From the NCBI RefSeq assembly GCF_003072645.1, contig NZ_CP028897.1, positions 1,253,658 through 1,317,657 of the forward strand: a DNA stretch of 64,000 nucleotides. The letters are read 5' to 3'. This stretch comes from Dongshaea marina. GTDB taxonomy: Bacteria; Pseudomonadota; Gammaproteobacteria; Enterobacterales; Aeromonadaceae. The notes below the pieces were generated by a model. It saw nothing but the letters and a program-made list of their open reading frames with translations, was not told the DNA's origin and did no database searches. A program made the position numbers and the translations under genes. The stretch's first letter is position 1. Each line of letters opens with the position of its first letter. Positions 35,582 to 44,692 of this stretch are shown piece after piece.

Positions 35582-37522
35582 ATGCTGCAGATTCGATGGA
35601 TGATGGTGATCATCCCCCTTTGGGTGGGAACGGCTTTTGGGGGTGAAAATCTTCAGCATCAGCGTCAAATCTACAAACAGGCCCTGTCTGCGGTCGGCCA
35701 GGGAGAGTCTCAGAAGTTTCAGCAGCTCAGGCTGATTCTGGAGGACTACCCGCTGGCTCCCTATCTGGATTATTACTGGATGCGCCGCAACCCGGCTAAG
35801 CTGAGCGTAGCCAGCGTCAGACAGTTCATGCTGCAAAATAATGAATTGCCTCTGGCTCTTTGGATGGAGCGCTTTTATCTCAACTACCTGGCGAGCCAAC
35901 GTCGTTGGGCTGACTTTCTGGAATTTTATCCCAAGGAGCCGTTCTCGACCTCCCTGCGCTGTTATTACTTCAGGGCCCAATGGCAGCGAGGAGACAGGGG
36001 GCTGGCGATGCGAGGTGCCAAAAAGCTTTGGCTGTCCGGCCGCTCTCAGCCTAAGGCCTGTGATCCCCTGTTTACACAGCTTGAGCAATCAGGTGGAATC
36101 ACTCAGTCTCTGATCTGGCAACGGATGCAGCTTGCCTATGAGGCGCGACAATGGTCGCTGGTGCGTTACCTGGCCTCCCGTCAGCAAGGCCCCTGGAAGC
36201 AAGCAGGTCAGATCCTTCTGCAGGGGATCAGCCACACCGAAAAAGCGATCGCCCGGGCCACTGCCTATTGGGGCGTTGTCCCTTCTCAGCAGTTGCTCAA
36301 AAGTTTGCTGATCAAGCATCAGAGAAAAGATCCCACGGAGGCCCTGATCTTGTGGCTGTCTCTTGGGATGGAGTTCACCTTCAGCTCAGCGGATAAACGC
36401 AAGATTGAACGGGCCATCGTTTACCGGATGCTGATCAGGAATGTGACCAGTCAAAGGTTGTGGATGGATCAGGCTCTGCTGGAGCTTGGGGATGAGTCTC
36501 TCTATGAATTAAGGATTCGCATGGCCCTTTCTGAGCAGAGGTGGTTGGATGTGCTGCGCTGGATCGCCATGTTACCCGAGGATGAGCAGCAGATCAGCCG
36601 TTGGCGCTACTGGCGAGCCAGGGCGCTGGACAATCTTGATGAGCCTGAGCAGGCCCGCCAGCTTTGGCTGCAGCTCGCTCAGCTGCGTAATTTTTATGGT
36701 TTCCTGGCTGCTGAGTGGACCGGCAGTCAGTATCCCCTGCAGCAGCAAGATAACCCTCACTCCACCAGTTGGGAGTCAGCCCGCTCTCGCTGGCAGGCTT
36801 TGGCGCGAATTGATGAATTAACCAAGCTGGGTCGCAGCGATCTGGTTCGCTCAGAGTGGAATGGGCTACTGAGCCGGCAAAATCACAGCAACAAATTGCT
36901 GCTCGCCTCGATAGCCCTCGATCGACAATGGCAGCACCTGGCGGTTCAGGCAACCATTAAGGCTCATGCCTGGGATCTCCTGGAGTTTCGTTTTCCTAAG
37001 CCGATGCCGGGCATGTTTTCCCGATTTGCCAAGATGCGCGATCTCGATGTGACTCTGCTCTATGCGATGGCGCGTCAGGAGAGTGCTCTATACCAAAGAG
37101 CCCGCTCTCATGCCGGGGCTCGGGGACTGATGCAACTCATGCCCGCAACTGCGAAGCAGGTTGCCAGAAAAATCGGCTTCCCCTATCGCGGGGTTTCGCA
37201 GCTGTACCACCCCGAAGCGAATGTTCGCCTGGGAAGTGCTTACCTCAAAGAGTTGCTCAATACCTTTGGCGGTAATCGGATCTTTGCTGCGGCGGCCTAT
37301 AATGCTGGTCCGCACCGGGTGAAGAAGTGGTTGCACCGTTATTCAGATATGCCTCTGGATCTGTGGGTTGAATCGATCCCGTTTCGTGAGACTCGGCACT
37401 ATGTGCAGAATGTCCTCTCATATAACCTTATCTATCAGCACCTGATGGATCGTCCATTGCAATTTTTTAACCCGGGTGAACGAAAGCTGTTCTTTAAGGC
37501 GGAGTCAGCTGTAGCCCTTTGA
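35582..37522 (+). CDS. slt: Soluble lytic murein transglycosylase
   Basis: A 646-residue periplasmic Slt70 homologue (E. coli 645), with a signal peptide (MMVIIPLWVGTAFG). The first 450 residues form the helical superhelix ring. The catalytic lysozyme-like domain starts near 480: ARQESALY near residue 500 contains the catalytic Glu, followed by AGARGLMQLMPATA and YNAGPHRVKKWL. It cleaves peptidoglycan glycan strands, leaving 1,6-anhydroMurNAc ends. Strong GGAGG-type ribosome binding site. In E. coli slt precedes trpR; here a LacI-family regulator follows. Confidence 0.95.
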   Translation: MLQIRWMMVIIPLWVGTAFGGENLQHQRQIYKQALSAVGQGESQKFQQLRLILEDYPLAPYLDYYWMRRNPAKLSVASVRQFMLQNNELPLALWMERFYLNYLASQRRWADFLEFYPKEPFSTSLRCYYFRAQWQRGDRGLAMRGAKKLWLSGRSQPKACDPLFTQLEQSGGITQSLIWQRMQLAYEARQWSLVRYLASRQQGPWKQAGQILLQGISHTEKAIARATAYWGVVPSQQLLKSLLIKHQRKDPTEALILWLSLGMEFTFSSADKRKIERAIVYRMLIRNVTSQRLWMDQALLELGDESLYELRIRMALSEQRWLDVLRWIAMLPEDEQQISRWRYWRARALDNLDEPEQARQLWLQLAQLRNFYGFLAAEWTGSQYPLQQQDNPHSTSWESARSRWQALARIDELTKLGRSDLVRSEWNGLLSRQNHSNKLLLASIALDRQWQHLAVQATIKAHAWDLLEFRFPKPMPGMFSRFAKMRDLDVTLLYAMARQESALYQRARSHAGARGLMQLMPATAKQVARKIGFPYRGVSQLYHPEANVRLGSAYLKELLNTFGGNRIFAAAAYNAGPHRVKKWLHRYSDMPLDLWVESIPFRETRHYVQNVLSYNLIYQHLMDRPLQFFNPGERKLFFKAESAVAL

Positions 37523-37635
37523 AACATCAGGCTGTTTTCTCGAAAGGGGAGTCGCTATTTGTTAGCCTGTCCTGGGGCAAGCTGTGTTACAATGACCGGG
37601 TTTGGGATAAGGCTGTTAGAAAAGGGATTTCAAAA

Positions 37636-38667
37636 GTGGCTACCATAAGAGATGTATCCAAGCTGGCGAACGTGTCTATCTCTACCGTTTCCAGAGTGAT
37701 CAATAATACGGCCCAGGTCGCGCCGCAAAAGCGTGAAGCTGTCCTCAAGGCGATGCACGAGCTTAATTTCAGACCTAACAGTTTTGCTCAGGCGCTGGTG
37801 AGCAAGCGCTCAAACTGTATCGGTGTACTGGTGGGGGATCTGTGTGGTGGCCACTTCTTTGCCCAGATGATGAGTGGTATAGAGCAGGTCGTCGAAGGGG
37901 AAGATAAATACACAGTCGTGGTCTCTGGTCGGCATGACAGGCGCCGAGAACGTCATGCCATCGATATTCTTCTCCAGCGCCAGTGTGACGCCCTTATTCT
38001 GCATACCAAGGCACTTTCTGATGATGAGCTGCGTGAAATAGCCAGTGTAGACACGCCGGTAGTGATTGTGAACCGCCAGGTTGAAGGTTTGGAAGATCGC
38101 TGTATCTGGTTTGATAACTATCATGGGGCGGAGTTGGCACTATCTCACCTGATCCAGCTTGGACACAGACGCATCGCCTTTGTGACCTATGATGATGATA
38201 GTTTTGTGGATGCTCAGGAGCGCCTGGAAGGCTATAAGAAGACCCTCGATGACTATGGCATTGAGTTTGAACCCGCCCTGGTCAGCCGGGCATTCGGAGA
38301 TGAGATTGGAGGCTATATAGCAACCTCTGAGCTTCTCAAACGTAAGGTCGATTTTACAGCCCTGTTCTGTTTTAACGATTCGATGCTGGCGGGGGCCATC
38401 TCCTGTCTTTCAGAGCGCTCGATTCAGATCCCGGAGCAGCTCTCTGTGGTTGGTTTTGACGATATTCCTTATACGCGGTTCTTTCACCCGAAATTAACCA
38501 CAGTGCGTTATCCGATCGCCGAGATGGGAGCGTGCGCCGCCAAGCTGGCCCTGTGTCTGCTTGAGGAGAAACCAACGGATCAGTTTGAGCTTTGCTTCAA
38601 GCCTGAACTTGTATGTCGGGAGTCTGTGAGCAAGCAGCAGGTCGAAGTGGAGCTTGATCCGGTTTAA
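37636..38667 (+). CDS. GalR/LacI-family transcriptional regulator
   Basis: A 343-residue regulator starting at GTG 37636 (VATIRDVSKLANVSISTVSRVINN, read as Met first), with AAAGGG upstream. Residues 3-50 are the LacI helix-turn-helix and hinge; the rest is a periplasmic-binding-protein-like effector domain (IGVLVGDLCGGHFFAQM, FCFNDSMLAGA, VVGFDDIPYTRFFHPKLTTVRYP). The ending and VGFDD...LTTVRYPI resemble GalR/GalS more than LacI or CytR. No sugar genes adjoin, so the effector and targets are unknown. Using the earlier in-frame start at 37519 would add a non-conserved head. Confidence 0.9.
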   Translation: MATIRDVSKLANVSISTVSRVINNTAQVAPQKREAVLKAMHELNFRPNSFAQALVSKRSNCIGVLVGDLCGGHFFAQMMSGIEQVVEGEDKYTVVVSGRHDRRRERHAIDILLQRQCDALILHTKALSDDELREIASVDTPVVIVNRQVEGLEDRCIWFDNYHGAELALSHLIQLGHRRIAFVTYDDDSFVDAQERLEGYKKTLDDYGIEFEPALVSRAFGDEIGGYIATSELLKRKVDFTALFCFNDSMLAGAISCLSERSIQIPEQLSVVGFDDIPYTRFFHPKLTTVRYPIAEMGACAAKLALCLLEEKPTDQFELCFKPELVCRESVSKQQVEVELDPV

Positions 38668-38810
38668 AGGTTTCGTGAGCTAGAATGAATCTGGAGGGTT
38701 CGGAAAAAGGAATGTTTCCGATTTGTTAATTGCTGGTGTTTTTATTGTGTCTGTTTTGGGGTATGATGCCGTCCACATATAGATGACAGGCCAGCTCGAA
38801 GAGGAATAGT

Positions 38811-39248
38811 ATGACTGACACTAGCCCTAAACCTGAAGGAACAATGTTGCTTCGGACCATTGCCATGCCAGCTGATACCAACCCAAATGGTGATATCTTT
38901 GGGGGATGGATCATGTCGCAAATGGATATTGGGGGAGGGATCCTTGCTAAAGAGATCTCAAGAGGGCGCACCTGCACAGTTTCAGTGGAGGGAATGACCT
39001 TTCATCGCCCCGTCCAGGTGGGAGATGTGGTCTGTTGTTATGGCCGTTGCGAGCGGATCGGTAACTCCTCGATGCGGATCCGGGTTGAGGTATGGGTTAA
39101 ACCCCTGCTGCGGGATAATGAATCTGATCGCTACTGTGTGACAGAAGCGATTTTCACCTATGTTGCCATCGACGGCGAAGGTCGCCCCCGTAAGATTGAG
39201 CTCAGCGAATCTGAGCATCCCCTTCCTGTGTCCAGTCGAGTCAGCTAA
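38811..39248 (+). CDS. yciA: Acyl-CoA thioesterase YciA
   Basis: A 145-residue hotdog-fold thioesterase. The active-site segment NPNGDIFGGWIMSQMDIGGG and VSVEGMTFHRPVQVGDVV are diagnostic for the YciA/BACH-like group. It hydrolyses a range of acyl-CoAs. GAAGAGGAAT precedes the ATG. Upstream TATGAT near 38762 may be a -10 box. Monocistronic. Confidence 0.93.
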   Translation: MTDTSPKPEGTMLLRTIAMPADTNPNGDIFGGWIMSQMDIGGGILAKEISRGRTCTVSVEGMTFHRPVQVGDVVCCYGRCERIGNSSMRIRVEVWVKPLLRDNESDRYCVTEAIFTYVAIDGEGRPRKIELSESEHPLPVSSRVS

Positions 39249-39355
39249 ACACTTTGTGCGCCTCCTGAGTGAGGCGCATCCTGTACACCAGCCAAATCAT
39301 CATTTTGTCGTGAAGCCTGAATAGGCTACACTCGACAGATGGTATCTAAGCTCTC

Positions 39356-40249
39356 ATGTTGACGATGAATGCAAAGCTTAAGATCAGAGGTCGCTGGCTG
39401 TGGTCCCTGGTAATGATTGGTGGACTCAGTGGCTGTCTTGAGATCGATAAGCAGCCCCATCAGCAGCAGGGCGAACCTTTAGGCAGGGTAAAACAGATCG
39501 TGTCCAGTTGTTCTTCCGCTCTCTCTCACTCTCCGGCCCATCCGGATGAAGCTATTCTTCCCGGACGCTTCTCTATCGTTGTCTGGAATATCTACAAACA
39601 GAAAGCACCACTGTGGCAACAGGAGCTGGAGCGCTTTGCTCATCATGCAGATATCCTGCTACTGCAGGAGGCGGTCAATAAGCCGGGTCTGCTGGAGTGG
39701 CTTCGAAAACACCACTACCACTGGGAGCTTGCCGAGGCATTTCGCTATCGGCGTCATAGTGCGGGTGTGCTCAGTGCGGCGCGGATCCCTTCACTTTACA
39801 GCTGTCACCAAAAAGCGCCAGAGCCTTTTTTGAGGATCCCCAAGACGGCAATGGTGACCCGGTATCCACTTGAGGAAGGGACACATAGCCTGTTGGTGGT
39901 GAACATTCACTCGGTAAATTTTGATCTCAGTGTGTCTGCCTATCGAGAGCAGCTACAAAAGCTCACCCGCCTGATCAGGCATCATGAGGGGCCGGTGATT
40001 TTGGCGGGAGATCTTAATAGCTGGAGTGAGAAGCGCCAGCTTCTGCTTGAGCATGAGGCGGCTCAGTTAAAGTTAAAGCCCGCCCGAATCGCTCCCGATC
40101 AGAGGATGCGGGTGATGGGGCGGCCTTTGGATCATCTTTATTATCGGGGTCTATCTTTGGTCTCGGCCACCGCAGTGGCCACCGAGGGCTCGGATCATCA
40201 CCCGATCCTTGCCTCTTTCAAGTGGCCTGCGGTTTCCCATTCCGGTTAA
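39356..40249 (+). CDS. yafD: Endonuclease/exonuclease/phosphatase family lipoprotein (YafD-like)
   Basis: A 297-residue EEP-fold protein. Motifs in order: VVWNIYKQ, LLLQEAV, VNIHSVNF, LAGDLNSW and GSDHHPILA, which carry the metal and catalytic residues of this phosphodiesterase superfamily. Unlike the simplest YafD description, the start shows a lipoprotein signal (LVMIGGLSGC), so it may be anchored in the periplasm. Substrate unknown. Place next to mltD-gloB-yafS-rnhA-dnaQ supports the YafD name. The stop TAA (40247-40249) overlaps the mltD stop on the other strand. Start could also be ATG 39365. Confidence 0.85.
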   Translation: MLTMNAKLKIRGRWLWSLVMIGGLSGCLEIDKQPHQQQGEPLGRVKQIVSSCSSALSHSPAHPDEAILPGRFSIVVWNIYKQKAPLWQQELERFAHHADILLLQEAVNKPGLLEWLRKHHYHWELAEAFRYRRHSAGVLSAARIPSLYSCHQKAPEPFLRIPKTAMVTRYPLEEGTHSLLVVNIHSVNFDLSVSAYREQLQKLTRLIRHHEGPVILAGDLNSWSEKRQLLLEHEAAQLKLKPARIAPDQRMRVMGRPLDHLYYRGLSLVSATAVATEGSDHHPILASFKWPAVSHSG

Positions 40250-41775
40250 CTGTTAAGACGGGTGACATCTACAAACAGTTTGAGGTTTATCCCCGGCTTC
40301 AGATAGCGCTGGCGCTTGAGCTGATTCCAGTGGTAGATGTCTGAGGTTGTGACCTTGAACTTATTAGCGATAGATTCAAGAGAGTCGCCTCGTCTCACCT
40401 TATAGATCACCTTGCGGATCACCCCTTTACTCTTGATGGTCTGCCAGATCTTGAGTTTTTTGCCCGGTGATAGCACCGCCCCGGATTTAAGGTTATTCCA
40501 CTCGGCGATATCCTTGTAAGACACCTTGAACTTATGACCAATTCGCCACAGTGAGTCTCCCGGCTTGACGGTATAGCTGAGCTGATAGCTGCGCTGATTT
40601 TTGACCCCGGCCTTACTCTGCGCCGGTTTGGCGGTTTCGTAGGGAATGACAGGGATCAGCAGGTGATGACCCACCTGAATCGTGTTTGATTTGAGGTGAT
40701 TGAGGGCTTTGAGGTAGCGAATCGAAGTGCGATTCTTATGAGCAATCACACTCAGGCTATCGCCAGATTTGATCTGGTAGCGGGTCCAGCGCAGCAGATC
40801 CTGCGGCTCTTTGAGCTTAGCAAGTTTGTGCTTAAAGCCATCAATCTTATCGACGGGCAGCAGCAGGGTGTAGGGGCCATCCGGAGAGCTGGCCCAGTGG
40901 TTGAATCCCGGGTTATAGCGGCGCAACTGGCTTTCGGTGATCCCGGCCATTTTGGAAACTATGCTCAGATCAAACTGGCTCTTGAGAGTGACCTCTTCAA
41001 GGACCGGGCGATTGGGGAGCTCAGGAAGCTTTACCCCATAGTGGTGAGGCTCCCGGACAATTTGTGCCAGTGCCAGTAGCTTGGGTACATAGACCTCGGT
41101 CTGGCTGGGAAGATCCAGAGACCAGAAATCCGTTGGGCGATGATGCTTTTTGTTATAGCGGATCGCGTTGAGGACGGTACCCTCACCCGAGTTGTAAGCG
41201 GCGATCGCATTGAGCCAGTTGCCATCAAAGAAGCGATGAAGATATTCAAGGTAGTCCAGGGCTGCATTTGTCGAGGCGGTCACGTCGCGCCGGCCGTTAT
41301 ACCACCAGTCCTCTTTCAGGCCAAAGCGTTTGCTGGTGACCGGAATGATCTGCCACAGACCGGAGGCGCTGCCCCAGGAATAGGCAAAGGGATCAAAGGC
41401 ACTCTCGACGGCCGGAAGCAGGGCAAGCTCCAGCGGCATGTTGCGCTTTTCAACCTCCTGAACAATCTGATACAGGAAGGGGCGAGCCCGTTCGGAGATC
41501 ACATCCAGGTATTGTGGATGGCGAAGATACCAGTCTCTTTGTTGCTGGATCCTGTGATTATTGGGGGTGGGGATCTCCAGTTGTTTGCTGATCCGCTCCC
41601 AGATATTTTTTGCGTGGGTGGCTTGACGATGAAGCGTTGCTTGATCGACCTGTTTTTCCGGCTTGTTGGGCTTGACTGCTACAGGCACCGGACTCTTGAT
41701 GGGCTGAGCGAGATCTGCCGAACTCTGACACCCCGCCAATAGTAATGTCATTAATAGTGATGTGCGTAACTTCAT
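40246..41775 (-). CDS. mltD: Membrane-bound lytic murein transglycosylase D
   Basis: About 509 residues, a lipoprotein (MTLLLAGC lipobox). The transglycosylase domain carries LLPAVESAFDPFAYS with the catalytic Glu and GSASGLWQI, then AYNSGEGTV. Three LysM peptidoglycan-binding repeats follow at the C-terminus, marked by SGDSLSVIA, PGDSLWRIG and RGDSLESIA; E. coli MltD has two. ATG 41775 is chosen since it begins the lipoprotein signal; a TTG at 41787 is in frame. Outer-membrane anchored, cleaves glycan strands. Confidence 0.95.
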   Translation of the reverse strand: MKLRTSLLMTLLLAGCQSSADLAQPIKSPVPVAVKPNKPEKQVDQATLHRQATHAKNIWERISKQLEIPTPNNHRIQQQRDWYLRHPQYLDVISERARPFLYQIVQEVEKRNMPLELALLPAVESAFDPFAYSWGSASGLWQIIPVTSKRFGLKEDWWYNGRRDVTASTNAALDYLEYLHRFFDGNWLNAIAAYNSGEGTVLNAIRYNKKHHRPTDFWSLDLPSQTEVYVPKLLALAQIVREPHHYGVKLPELPNRPVLEEVTLKSQFDLSIVSKMAGITESQLRRYNPGFNHWASSPDGPYTLLLPVDKIDGFKHKLAKLKEPQDLLRWTRYQIKSGDSLSVIAHKNRTSIRYLKALNHLKSNTIQVGHHLLIPVIPYETAKPAQSKAGVKNQRSYQLSYTVKPGDSLWRIGHKFKVSYKDIAEWNNLKSGAVLSPGKKLKIWQTIKSKGVIRKVIYKVRRGDSLESIANKFKVTTSDIYHWNQLKRQRYLKPGINLKLFVDVTRLNS

Positions 41776-41860
41776 GGATGATCGCAAACGTCAGGCAAAA
41801 AGAGCCTATGTTATGGGCCTTATGTTGAGTTATCAAGGATGAAAGCTGGTTTGATCGAAT

Positions 41861-42637
41861 CTAAAACCTATCTTTCCACTGGCGAAGTGCTGCAAAAACC
41901 GCGCAAGGCTCCGGCAAGGGTTGCATCTGGTGTTGCTCAGCCCGTTGGCGGATCTCAGGAAGGTGCGTTCTGAGAAAAACATTGACAGCCTTTTCCTGAC
42001 CTATGGTCGAAGGTAGGGTGGGTAAGCCCTGTTGGCGTTTTTTAGCTACCTGTTGGATATAGTTCAGGAGTTCAGGGTTATCCGGCTCGACCTGGCTGCA
42101 GAAGCTCAGGTTAGCCAGGGTGTACTCATGAGCGCAATAGATCTTTGTTGCGTCTCCAAGTTTGGCAAAGCGCTCCAGGGCCTGAAACATCTGGGAGGCG
42201 CTTCCCTCAAACAGGCGGCCACAGCCTCCTGAAAACAGGGTATCACCGCAAAACAGTATATTGTCATCATAAAATGCAAGGTGATCCAGGGTATGGCCGG
42301 GGACCGCCATGACCTTGAGGTGCAGCTCCAGATCTTCTAAGTGGATGACATCACCCTCGTCCAAAGGGTAATGCACAGGTACGGGTAGCTCACTCTGGCT
42401 TGAAGCGAAGAGCTTAGCATCCGGATACTGCTTGAGCAGTTTGACCACTCCGCCACTATGATCCTGGTGGTGGTGAGTTAACAGGATCATTCCCAGTTGG
42501 AGATCCTGCTCCTCTAGACGTTCGATCACCACATCAGCATCTCCGGGATCGACAACGGCGGCAATAGATGCATGGGGGTGCGTAATTAACCAGATATAGT
42601 TATCATGGAATGCAGGGATGAAGCTAACATTTGCCAT
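41861..42637 (-). CDS. gloB: Hydroxyacylglutathione hydrolase (glyoxalase II)
   Basis: A 258-residue metallo-beta-lactamase-fold enzyme that hydrolyses S-D-lactoylglutathione to D-lactate, finishing methylglyoxal detoxification. Metal motif THHHQDHSGG, then VPGHTLDHL, FCGDTLFSGGCGRLFEG and CAHEYTLANL are intact. The C-terminal glutathione-binding part has FLRTHLPEIR. Length equals family norm. Divergent from the yafS methyltransferase with 76 bases between starts. Confidence 0.95.
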   Translation of the reverse strand: MANVSFIPAFHDNYIWLITHPHASIAAVVDPGDADVVIERLEEQDLQLGMILLTHHHQDHSGGVVKLLKQYPDAKLFASSQSELPVPVHYPLDEGDVIHLEDLELHLKVMAVPGHTLDHLAFYDDNILFCGDTLFSGGCGRLFEGSASQMFQALERFAKLGDATKIYCAHEYTLANLSFCSQVEPDNPELLNYIQQVAKKRQQGLPTLPSTIGQEKAVNVFLRTHLPEIRQRAEQHQMQPLPEPCAVFAALRQWKDRF

Positions 42638-42713
42638 TCTTGGCTTCCTTTGGTCAGGCTGGGTTTCTAATATAGCTTTTCTTTCGCATAGACAACAGGA
42701 TATTGGGGTCAGG

Positions 42714-43604
42714 ATGAGACGAGCGAAGTCCGAGGGCGTATTCCATGCTCCCCTGAGTTGGGATGAGTTCCCGATGGGAGACTGGCTGGCAGGCGAGTTG
42801 CAAAAGCACCTGGATCTCTGGTGTCCACGCCTGTTTGGCTACCACCTTCTCAAGGTAGGCGAGCTTAGTGCTAGCCTGTGTTGTTCCAATAGCTCGGTTC
42901 GTCATCAGCTGTCGGTAGGCAGTGAACTGAGCCACTGCTCGGTGCAGGCCGACCTGCTGCATCTGCCTTTTTTGTCGACCTCAATTGATGCCTGTGTCCT
43001 GACTCACACCCTGGACTTTAGCCAGGATCCCCACCAGTTGCTACGAGAAATCGAGAGAGTTCTGACCCATGACGGCTATCTGGTAATTAGTGGCTTTAAC
43101 CCTTTTAGCCTGGTGGGGCTGGGCAAGCTTGTCTGGCCATTGACCCGGCGCCTGCCGTGGCGTGCCCGGATGTTCACTCCGTCGAGGATCAAAGACTGGC
43201 TTAATCTGCTGCAGTTTGAGGTGCTCGAAGAGAGTCACTTTGGATACTCATTTCTGGGGCGGCACAGCCATGTCAGCTGGTCCACCGAGGGGATGGGGCG
43301 GCGTTATCTCCCCTGTTTTTCCGGGGTCTATGTAATGTTGGCCCGAAAACGCCGGATGCGCCTGACCCCGGTGGGGCGTGTCAAAATTGTGACTCGCCCG
43401 GTCGCGGTTCCCGGGATGGTGAAAACTAATGTGGTTCGGGATATCCCTCATCCTCTAACAGATTGGATGAGGTTGCCGCCTGACGCGCCAGCTCATCGCA
43501 ACGCTCATTTTCTGGATGACCCGAGTGTCCCTTTACCCAGTGCCACTGCACCTGGTGGCGGTTACTTTCCTGATCCAGAAGCTGCCACAGATCGCGATTC
43601 TTAA
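42714..43604 (+). CDS. yafS: Class I SAM-dependent methyltransferase YafS-like (3' end probably frameshifted)
   Basis: As read, 296 residues. The core resembles E. coli YafS (240 residues): [81 protein letters not shown]. The open frame then runs 178 bases into the convergent rnhA, ending in low-quality antisense sequence. One extra base at CCCGGG (about 43410-43415) would give VPGDGEN and TAA at 43427-43429, a 238-residue protein whose stop overlaps that of rnhA. I consider that the true end. Substrate unknown. Confidence 0.8.
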   Translation: MRRAKSEGVFHAPLSWDEFPMGDWLAGELQKHLDLWCPRLFGYHLLKVGELSASLCCSNSSVRHQLSVGSELSHCSVQADLLHLPFLSTSIDACVLTHTLDFSQDPHQLLREIERVLTHDGYLVISGFNPFSLVGLGKLVWPLTRRLPWRARMFTPSRIKDWLNLLQFEVLEESHFGYSFLGRHSHVSWSTEGMGRRYLPCFSGVYVMLARKRRMRLTPVGRVKIVTRPVAVPGMVKTNVVRDIPHPLTDWMRLPPDAPAHRNAHFLDDPSVPLPSATAPGGGYFPDPEAATDRDS

Positions 43605-43896
43605 CCGGCTCCTTGTTGCTGGTTTTCCATCCATTGCGTTTCCAACCCGTGATCCACTGGGTGATCCCCTGGCGAAGGTACTGACTGTCCGAGTAGAGAT
43701 CGATCTGGCAGGGCTCCTTGAGGGTTTGCAAGCCAACCAAAGCGGCCAGCAGCTCCATCCGGTTGTTGGTGGTCAGGCGATATCCCTGAGAAAGTTCTTT
43801 AGTGTGTTGTTGGTAGCGCATCAGAACGCCATAGCCACCTGGGCCCGGATTACCGAGGCAGGAGCCATCGGTATATAATTCAACCTGCTTTAACAT
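43426..43896 (-). CDS. rnhA: Ribonuclease HI
   Basis: A 156-residue enzyme (E. coli 155) that degrades RNA in RNA-DNA hybrids. The four acidic residues lie in [33 protein letters not shown] and NERCDELAR; the basic protrusion [10 protein letters not shown] is also present. ATG 43896 gives [11 protein letters not shown], the conserved start; longer in-frame extension runs into the dnaQ promoter. Divergent from dnaQ with 49 bases between start codons, as in E. coli. Confidence 0.97.
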   Translation of the reverse strand: MLKQVELYTDGSCLGNPGPGGYGVLMRYQQHTKELSQGYRLTTNNRMELLAALVGLQTLKEPCQIDLYSDSQYLRQGITQWITGWKRNGWKTSNKEPVKNRDLWQLLDQESNRHQVQWHWVKGHSGHPENERCDELARQAATSSNLLEDEGYPEPH

Positions 43897-43945
43897 AGGG
43901 ATTAGGATAAAATACATAGTAGAGTAAAAGTCCGCTATAGCATGA

Positions 43946-44679
43946 ATGATGACAGAGCAACAAGCAACAAGATTGGTGGTTCTCGATACCGAAACCACGG
44001 GTATGAACCAGGACATCGGGCCCCATTACCAGGGGCATAGGATTATTGAAATTGGCTGTGTCGAGGTGGTCAACCGCCGCCTGACCGGTCGCCACTACCA
44101 CGTTTATATCAAGCCGGATCGCCTGGTCGATGAAGAAGCGATCCAGGTTCACGGTATTACCGATGAGTTTTTGGCAGATAAACCGGACTTTCGCGAGATC
44201 TCCCAGGAGTTTATCGAGTTTATTCGCGGCGCTGAGCTGGTGATCCACAATGCGCCCTTCGATATCGGCTTCATGGATCATGAATTTAGATTGATGGGAC
44301 TGGATCTTGCTACAGAGCAGATCTGTACCGTGACCGATACCCTGGTGATGGCGCGGCAGAAGTTTCCGGGTAAGCGTAATAACCTGGATGTGCTGTGTGA
44401 TCGCTACGGAATCGATAACTCTCACCGGACCCTGCACGGCGCCTTGCTGGATGCCGAGATCCTGGCAGATGTGTATTTGTTGATGACCGGGGGCAGACCC
44501 GCCTCGATCTGAGTCTGGGACAGGATGCGTCACAGGGTGATGCGAATGATTCGGAGCACCTGCAATTCCAACCGCGTGCCTTGCGGGTGATCTCAGCCAA
44601 TGAACAAGAGTTGACCGCCCACGAAGAGCGACTCGATCTGGTACAAAAAGAGGGGAGTTGCTGCTTGTGGCGTGAGTAA
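43946..44679 (+). CDS. dnaQ: DNA polymerase III epsilon subunit (proofreading exonuclease), frameshifted
   Basis: The 3'-5' exonuclease of the replicase. Exo [11 protein letters not shown], Exo [12 protein letters not shown] and Exo [14 protein letters not shown] are intact. The frame breaks at the G-run 44489-44493 in LMTGG; one extra G continues as [12 protein letters not shown] and through the alpha-binding tail [16 protein letters not shown] to a TAA at 44677-44679. The repaired protein is 244 residues (E. coli 243) and ends CLWRE. Without the repair it stops after about 188 residues, keeping the exonuclease but losing the polymerase-binding tail. Assembly error is far more likely, since loss would be a mutator allele. 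Confidence 0.93.
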
Positions 44680-44692
44680 CTGAGGAGGAGAT

